Program-made: the position numbers and the translations under genes
Assembly: GCF_001854245.1 (NCBI RefSeq)
Contig: NZ_CP015381.1
Coordinates: forward strand, 3,879,001-3,943,000
DNA: 64,000 nt
DNA from: Desulfococcus multivorans
GTDB taxonomy: Bacteria; Desulfobacterota; Desulfobacteria; Desulfobacterales; Desulfococcaceae
Reading direction: 5' to 3'
Notes under the pieces: generated by a model
The model's database searches: none
What the model was told of the DNA's origin: nothing
What the model saw: the letters and a program-made list of their open reading frames with translations, nothing else
Shown here: positions 60,907 through 64,000 of the stretch, in pieces
Layout: every line of letters begins with the position of its first letter
How positions within the stretch are numbered: position 1 is the first letter of the stretch

Positions 60907-61323
60907 ATGAACCCACCCGACAAATCCGTCCCGGAAAAAACCCGGGAAACGGCGGCCCTCTATTTCAAAGGAGTGACCGATGAAAGGCCCTACGATCTCT
61001 GGCGGGCCTTCGACAAGAACCTGGCCCGGGATCTCTCCCTCTTTATCACCGGCCAGATGTATGCCCGGGAAAAAATCCCTCACACGGTGCGGCAGCTCGT
61101 CACCGTCGCAGCCCTCACGGTACTCGTTCGGCCGGAGGAGCTGAAGCTCCATATCCAGGCCGCCCTCAACGTGGGCTGCCCCCCTGAAGACATCGCCGAG
61201 ACCATCTTTCAGACTGCGGTCTACGGCGGCGTTCCGGCCGTCAACACGGCCCTCAAGGTGCTCAAAGCCGTCCTCGAGGAAAAGGGGATGTGGCCGCCGG
61301 AACCGGCGGAAGCCCGCCCCTGA
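60907..61323 (+). CDS. Carboxymuconolactone-decarboxylase-family protein
   Basis: A 138-residue protein of the AhpD/CMD fold (REKIPHTVRQLVTVAALTVL, ELKLHIQAALNVGCPPEDIAETIFQTAVYGG). The redox CXXC of AhpD is absent, so it is nearer the gamma-carboxymuconolactone decarboxylase type. It starts 37 bp after the acyl-CoA dehydrogenase with GAAAGGAG, so the two probably share a transcript. Its reaction is unknown. Confidence 0.8.
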   Translation: MNPPDKSVPEKTRETAALYFKGVTDERPYDLWRAFDKNLARDLSLFITGQMYAREKIPHTVRQLVTVAALTVLVRPEELKLHIQAALNVGCPPEDIAETIFQTAVYGGVPAVNTALKVLKAVLEEKGMWPPEPAEARP

Positions 61324-61343
61324 AAATCGCCGACAGGGTGCCC

Positions 61344-61371
61344 TTGACCTCCGGGAAGAGATGGTTATATT
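61344..61371 (+). promoter_or_regulatory. Promoter of the Hsp20 pair
   Basis: TTGACC (61344-61349) and TATATT (61366-61371) with 16 bp between. The -10 is not of the sigma-32 type (no CCCCAT), so the heat-shock genes may use the housekeeping factor or another control. Confidence 0.55.
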
Positions 61372-61486
61372 TGTGCGAAATAAGTTCTAAGCCTTTAAAT
61401 CCAAAAGGTTATACAAAACATCGGCAGCTGTGTCACCGGCTTGATGTTGGGGCCGTCTGAATCTCATTACCCAAGGAGGGATATCC

Positions 61487-61945
61487 ATGATCATCAGGAG
61501 AATGTTCACCACACCGGCGTTTCGATGGAAAAGCCCCTATGATGAACTCGACGAGATGCGCGGGCGGTTGGCGCACCTGGCCCGCGCCCTGAGCGGCGAA
61601 CCGGAGTCGCGGCCCGACGCCGGCGTCTACCCGCTCATCAATGTGACCGAGGACAAGGATCACTTCTGGATTCGTGCGGAACTGCCCGGCATCAAGGCCG
61701 ATGATCTCGATCTGTCCATCACCGACAATCATCTCTCCCTCTCCGGTGAGCGGAAGATCCCCGATGCCGGTGCATCGGCAAAATGGCATCGCCGGGAGCG
61801 GGAAGCCGGAAAATTCAGTCGCATGATCGAGCTTCCCGACCGGGTGGATCCGGAGAAGGTCAAGGCCGGAATCGCCGACGGCGTCCTGAGCATCATGTTG
61901 CCCAAAGCCGCGTCGGCCAAACCGAGACAGATCAAGGTCAGCTGA
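61487..61945 (+). CDS. Hsp20-family small heat shock protein (first of two)
   Basis: A 152-residue alpha-crystallin-type chaperone. The crystallin domain (about 45-150) has INVTEDKDHFWIRAELPGIKADDLDLSI, LSLSGERKIP and the A-x-x-x-x-G-V-L signature as AGIADGVLSIMLPKA. AAGGAGGG precedes the ATG. It binds unfolded proteins without ATP. Confidence 0.9.
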   Translation: MIIRRMFTTPAFRWKSPYDELDEMRGRLAHLARALSGEPESRPDAGVYPLINVTEDKDHFWIRAELPGIKADDLDLSITDNHLSLSGERKIPDAGASAKWHRREREAGKFSRMIELPDRVDPEKVKAGIADGVLSIMLPKAASAKPRQIKVS

Positions 61946-61968
61946 TGACGCAACCCTGGAGGCTTACC

Positions 61969-62364
61969 ATGTCAGACATCCAAGTGAAGCAAAAACAGCA
62001 GGCGGAAGCGACCATGGAACCCACCCAATCGGGCAGAATCTTTTCTCCGGCGGTGGACATCTTTGAAACCGACACGGCCATCACCGTCATCGCCGACATC
62101 CCCGGGGTGCACCCCGACGATATGGAGATCGACCTCCGGGAGAGCGTCCTGACCCTCTCGGGAAAGATCCGGTCCCCGGATGGTGAAGGCGAACGGAGCG
62201 TGATGCGGGAATACGACACCGGCACCTATTTCCGCCAGTTCACGCTGTCGGAGGTCATCGACCAGGCGAGGATCGACGCCAAACTGGCGGACGGCGTCCT
62301 CACGGTCAGCCTCCCCAAGGTGGCCAAAGCGACCCCCCGGAAGATCGCCGTGACGGCCGGATAA
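61969..62364 (+). CDS. Hsp20-family small heat shock protein (second of two)
   Basis: A 131-residue alpha-crystallin-type chaperone, diverged from the first copy. It has a Gln/Lys-rich N-terminus and the crystallin block VDIFETDTAITVIADIPGV, with AKLADGVLTVSLPK. ATG 61969 follows TGGAGG, 23 bp after the first gene. Two unlike Hsp20 proteins in one operon often form mixed complexes; here that is a guess. Confidence 0.88.
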   Translation: MSDIQVKQKQQAEATMEPTQSGRIFSPAVDIFETDTAITVIADIPGVHPDDMEIDLRESVLTLSGKIRSPDGEGERSVMREYDTGTYFRQFTLSEVIDQARIDAKLADGVLTVSLPKVAKATPRKIAVTAG

Positions 62365-62444
62365 GGACGGCGGCACAGGATCTGCGGCGCCGGCGCGGGG
62401 TTTCCGGCCCAGGGACGGATCTTTTGAACACATCGAACCAACGA

Positions 62445-62525
62445 CACGGGCGGGTCTATCAGATAGACCCGCCCGTGCTGTTTGACGTCTTCCGGACGAC
62501 GGCGAGGCCGCTCCGGGGCCTCGCC
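62445..62525 (+). terminator. Strong terminator and second hairpin after the Hsp20 pair
   Basis: A 15-bp perfect stem (62445-62459 with 62463-62477) and a 3-nt loop, followed by CTGTTT. A second 9-bp stem, GGCGAGGCC/GGCCTCGCC, lies at 62501-62525. The stretch 62365-62609 holds no gene. Confidence 0.85.
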
Positions 62526-62609
62526 TACCCGCCGGGGTTGCATTCGGTCTTTTGTCATACAATTTAAGGTGTTCAACCGGAAAAGTCAACGGAGTGCAAA
62601 GCCAACAAC

Positions 62610-64000
62610 TTGAAGATACTGCTTATATATCCATATTGCCTCGAACGCCGCCGCGATGAAACAGACGTCAGCGCCGTGCCCATGGGACTCTATTACATCG
62701 GCGCCCTCCTCCGTGAGAACGGCTACGATGCGGAGATCCTCAGTTGCCACGGGATGGCCGGCGAACCGGAACGGATCCGGGAGATTCTTCGGGAAAAGGC
62801 TCCCCGGGTGATCGGATTTTCGGTCCTCAACGCCAACCGGTGGGGTGCCGTCGAAATCGCCGGGATCGCCAAGGCCCTCGATCCCGGGGTGACCACCGTC
62901 GTGGGCGGCGTGGCCGCCACGTTCCTGTGGCAGCATCTCCTCGGCCGTTTTGCGGAGATCGACCTGGCGGTGGCGGGCGAGGGGGAATTCCCCTTCCTGG
63001 AACTCGTAAAGGCCCTGGCGGCGACGGGGAATCGCCCGGGGAAAAAGAGCCTTGCGGAAATCGTCGGCCACATCCCGGGCGTTGCCTTCCGGCGAAGGGG
63101 AACCCCCGTCCTCAATGAAGCCGCGCCGCCCATCCCCGACCTCGATCGTCTGCCGAATCCCGCCCGTCATTTCACCTATCAGCATCTCTCCCTGACCCGG
63201 GGGTGCCCCGGCCGATGCACCTTCTGCGCCTCGCCGCGGCTGTGGGACCGAAAGGTCCGGTTTCACTCGGCCGACTACTTCGTGGATCAGATGTCCCTGC
63301 TCCATGCCCGGGGCGTCGGTTTCTTTTACGTCTCCGATGACACCTTCACCCTGAAAAAGGACCGGGTCATCGCCGTCTGCCGGGAGATTCTCCGGCGGGG
63401 GCTCCGGATCTCCTGGGCCGCCATCTCGCGGGTGGATGCCGTGGACGAGGAGGTGCTCCGGTGGATGCGGCGCGCCGGGTGCGTTCAGATCAGCTACGGC
63501 GTGGAGAGCGGCTCGGAGCGGATTCGGAAACGGCTCGGAAAAAACATCACCCGAGAGCAGATCCAACGGGCCTTTGCCCTGACCACGGCCTTCGGCATCC
63601 TGGCCCGGGCCTATTTCATCTACGGCTGCCCCGGAGAGACGTGGGAAACCCTGGAGGAGACTCAGGCCCTGATCCGGGAGATCAAACCCCTGGCCGCCGT
63701 TTTCTACATCCTCGACATCCTGCCCGGCACCGCCCTCTACGACGAGATCCGGCAGCGCGACGGCATTACCGACGACATCTGGGGTCGGCGTATCGAGGAC
63801 ATTCCTTACTACACCCGGGATCCGGACCTTCCCGAGGCACTGATCCTCGCCTTCGGCCGGTCCCTCAGGGATCATTTCCGCGCACACCTTCCCGGCTTCG
63901 CCGACGCCGCGGCACTCAAGGACGACCCGGCCCTCTATCCCTGTCACGCCGATTTTCTCTCCCGGCTGGCCATGACCTTCTCCCACGGGGATTACGCCGA
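62610..64000 (+). CDS. B12-binding radical SAM protein (runs off right edge)
   Basis: 463 codons are visible, open at the edge. The N-terminal cobalamin-binding-type domain (about 1-170) starts MKILLIYPYCLERRRDETDV, with MGLYYIGALLRENGYDAEIL. The radical SAM core (about 190-400) has the cluster motif CPGRCTFC (near 203) and ISYGVESGSERIRKRLGK. Members of this class modify lipids, cofactors or natural products; the substrate is unknown. The start is TTG 62610, because a stop codon lies upstream and no in-frame ATG exists; the ribosome site is weak. Confidence 0.82.
   Translation, partial: MKILLIYPYCLERRRDETDVSAVPMGLYYIGALLRENGYDAEILSCHGMAGEPERIREILREKAPRVIGFSVLNANRWGAVEIAGIAKALDPGVTTVVGGVAATFLWQHLLGRFAEIDLAVAGEGEFPFLELVKALAATGNRPGKKSLAEIVGHIPGVAFRRRGTPVLNEAAPPIPDLDRLPNPARHFTYQHLSLTRGCPGRCTFCASPRLWDRKVRFHSADYFVDQMSLLHARGVGFFYVSDDTFTLKKDRVIAVCREILRRGLRISWAAISRVDAVDEEVLRWMRRAGCVQISYGVESGSERIRKRLGKNITREQIQRAFALTTAFGILARAYFIYGCPGETWETLEETQALIREIKPLAAVFYILDILPGTALYDEIRQRDGITDDIWGRRIEDIPYYTRDPDLPEALILAFGRSLRDHFRAHLPGFADAAALKDDPALYPCHADFLSRLAMTFSHGDYA

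Noticed and set aside
61344-61371. Sigma-32 heat-shock promoter for the Hsp20 pair
   Set aside because: The -10 is TATATT rather than the CCCCAT type, and no CIRCE element was seen.

Overview
The window is high-GC, densely packed DNA from a sulfate-reducing member of the Desulfobacterota, most likely Desulfococcus multivorans or a close relative. Three things support this. A complete Qrc menaquinone reductase locus (qrcABCD) is present, which is a hallmark of sulfate reducers that use periplasmic hydrogen or formate. A TunR-type tungstate regulator sits beside tupABC. The acyl-CoA dehydrogenase at 59700-60869 matches, from memory, the non-decarboxylating glutaryl-CoA dehydrogenase described from D. 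multivorans. No rRNA, tRNA, CRISPR array, prophage or insertion sequence was seen.

Layout. 1-6.3 kb (all minus): a surface/secretion locus with an exported protein cut by the left edge, a large secreted three-malectin-domain protein behind a c-di-GMP-I riboswitch, and an exported alpha/beta hydrolase. Two look-alike leader cassettes (a 10-13 codon mini-ORF whose stop codon touches a strong terminator) precede the first two genes. 6.7-14.4 kb: a molybdate/tungstate region with a MOT1-type transporter, tunR, a 2-hydroxyacid dehydrogenase, surE and tupABC with a structured leader. 14.6-20.7 kb (minus): a TPR lipoprotein, a membrane GGDDF diguanylate cyclase, a ComEC-like protein and murA. 20.8-28.7 kb (minus): the Qrc operon with an extra 58-residue membrane protein at its end, then ccsA and resB for cytochrome c maturation. 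28.8-30.4 kb: an exported SGNH hydrolase.

30.9-35.9 kb (plus): a GldA/GldF/GldG-like ABC system with a DUF4340 protein. 36-40.5 kb: priA, upp, a doubly deleted uraA remnant and pyrF. 40.7-48.3 kb (minus): an unusual signalling/export cluster with an ABC exporter whose ATPase is split by about 250 residues, a cyclic-nucleotide-binding-fold protein, an exported protein, an unknown protein, an orphan PqqD and a SpoIIE-type phosphatase. 48.6-54.5 kb (plus): a J-domain protein and a complete 2-oxoacid (probably pyruvate) dehydrogenase operon. 54.5-58.7 kb: DUF2065-queA-tgt, a NifU-like protein and an aminotransferase. 58.8-61.3 kb: an IclR regulator, the acyl-CoA dehydrogenase and a carboxymuconolactone-decarboxylase-like protein. 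61.5-64 kb: two Hsp20 genes and a B12-binding radical SAM gene running off the right edge.

Two dispersed intergenic repeat families run through the window. Family 1 is built from TTCAGCC/TTCAGTC heptamers arranged as inverted arms around a core of about 30 bp; it occurs at eight loci and repeatedly supplies or abuts stop codons. Family 2 carries the core GGTCACCATSATGAAAG and often sits beside or inside family 1. These repeats, the c-di-GMP leader cassettes and the 40.7-48.3 kb cluster are the least explained parts of the window.
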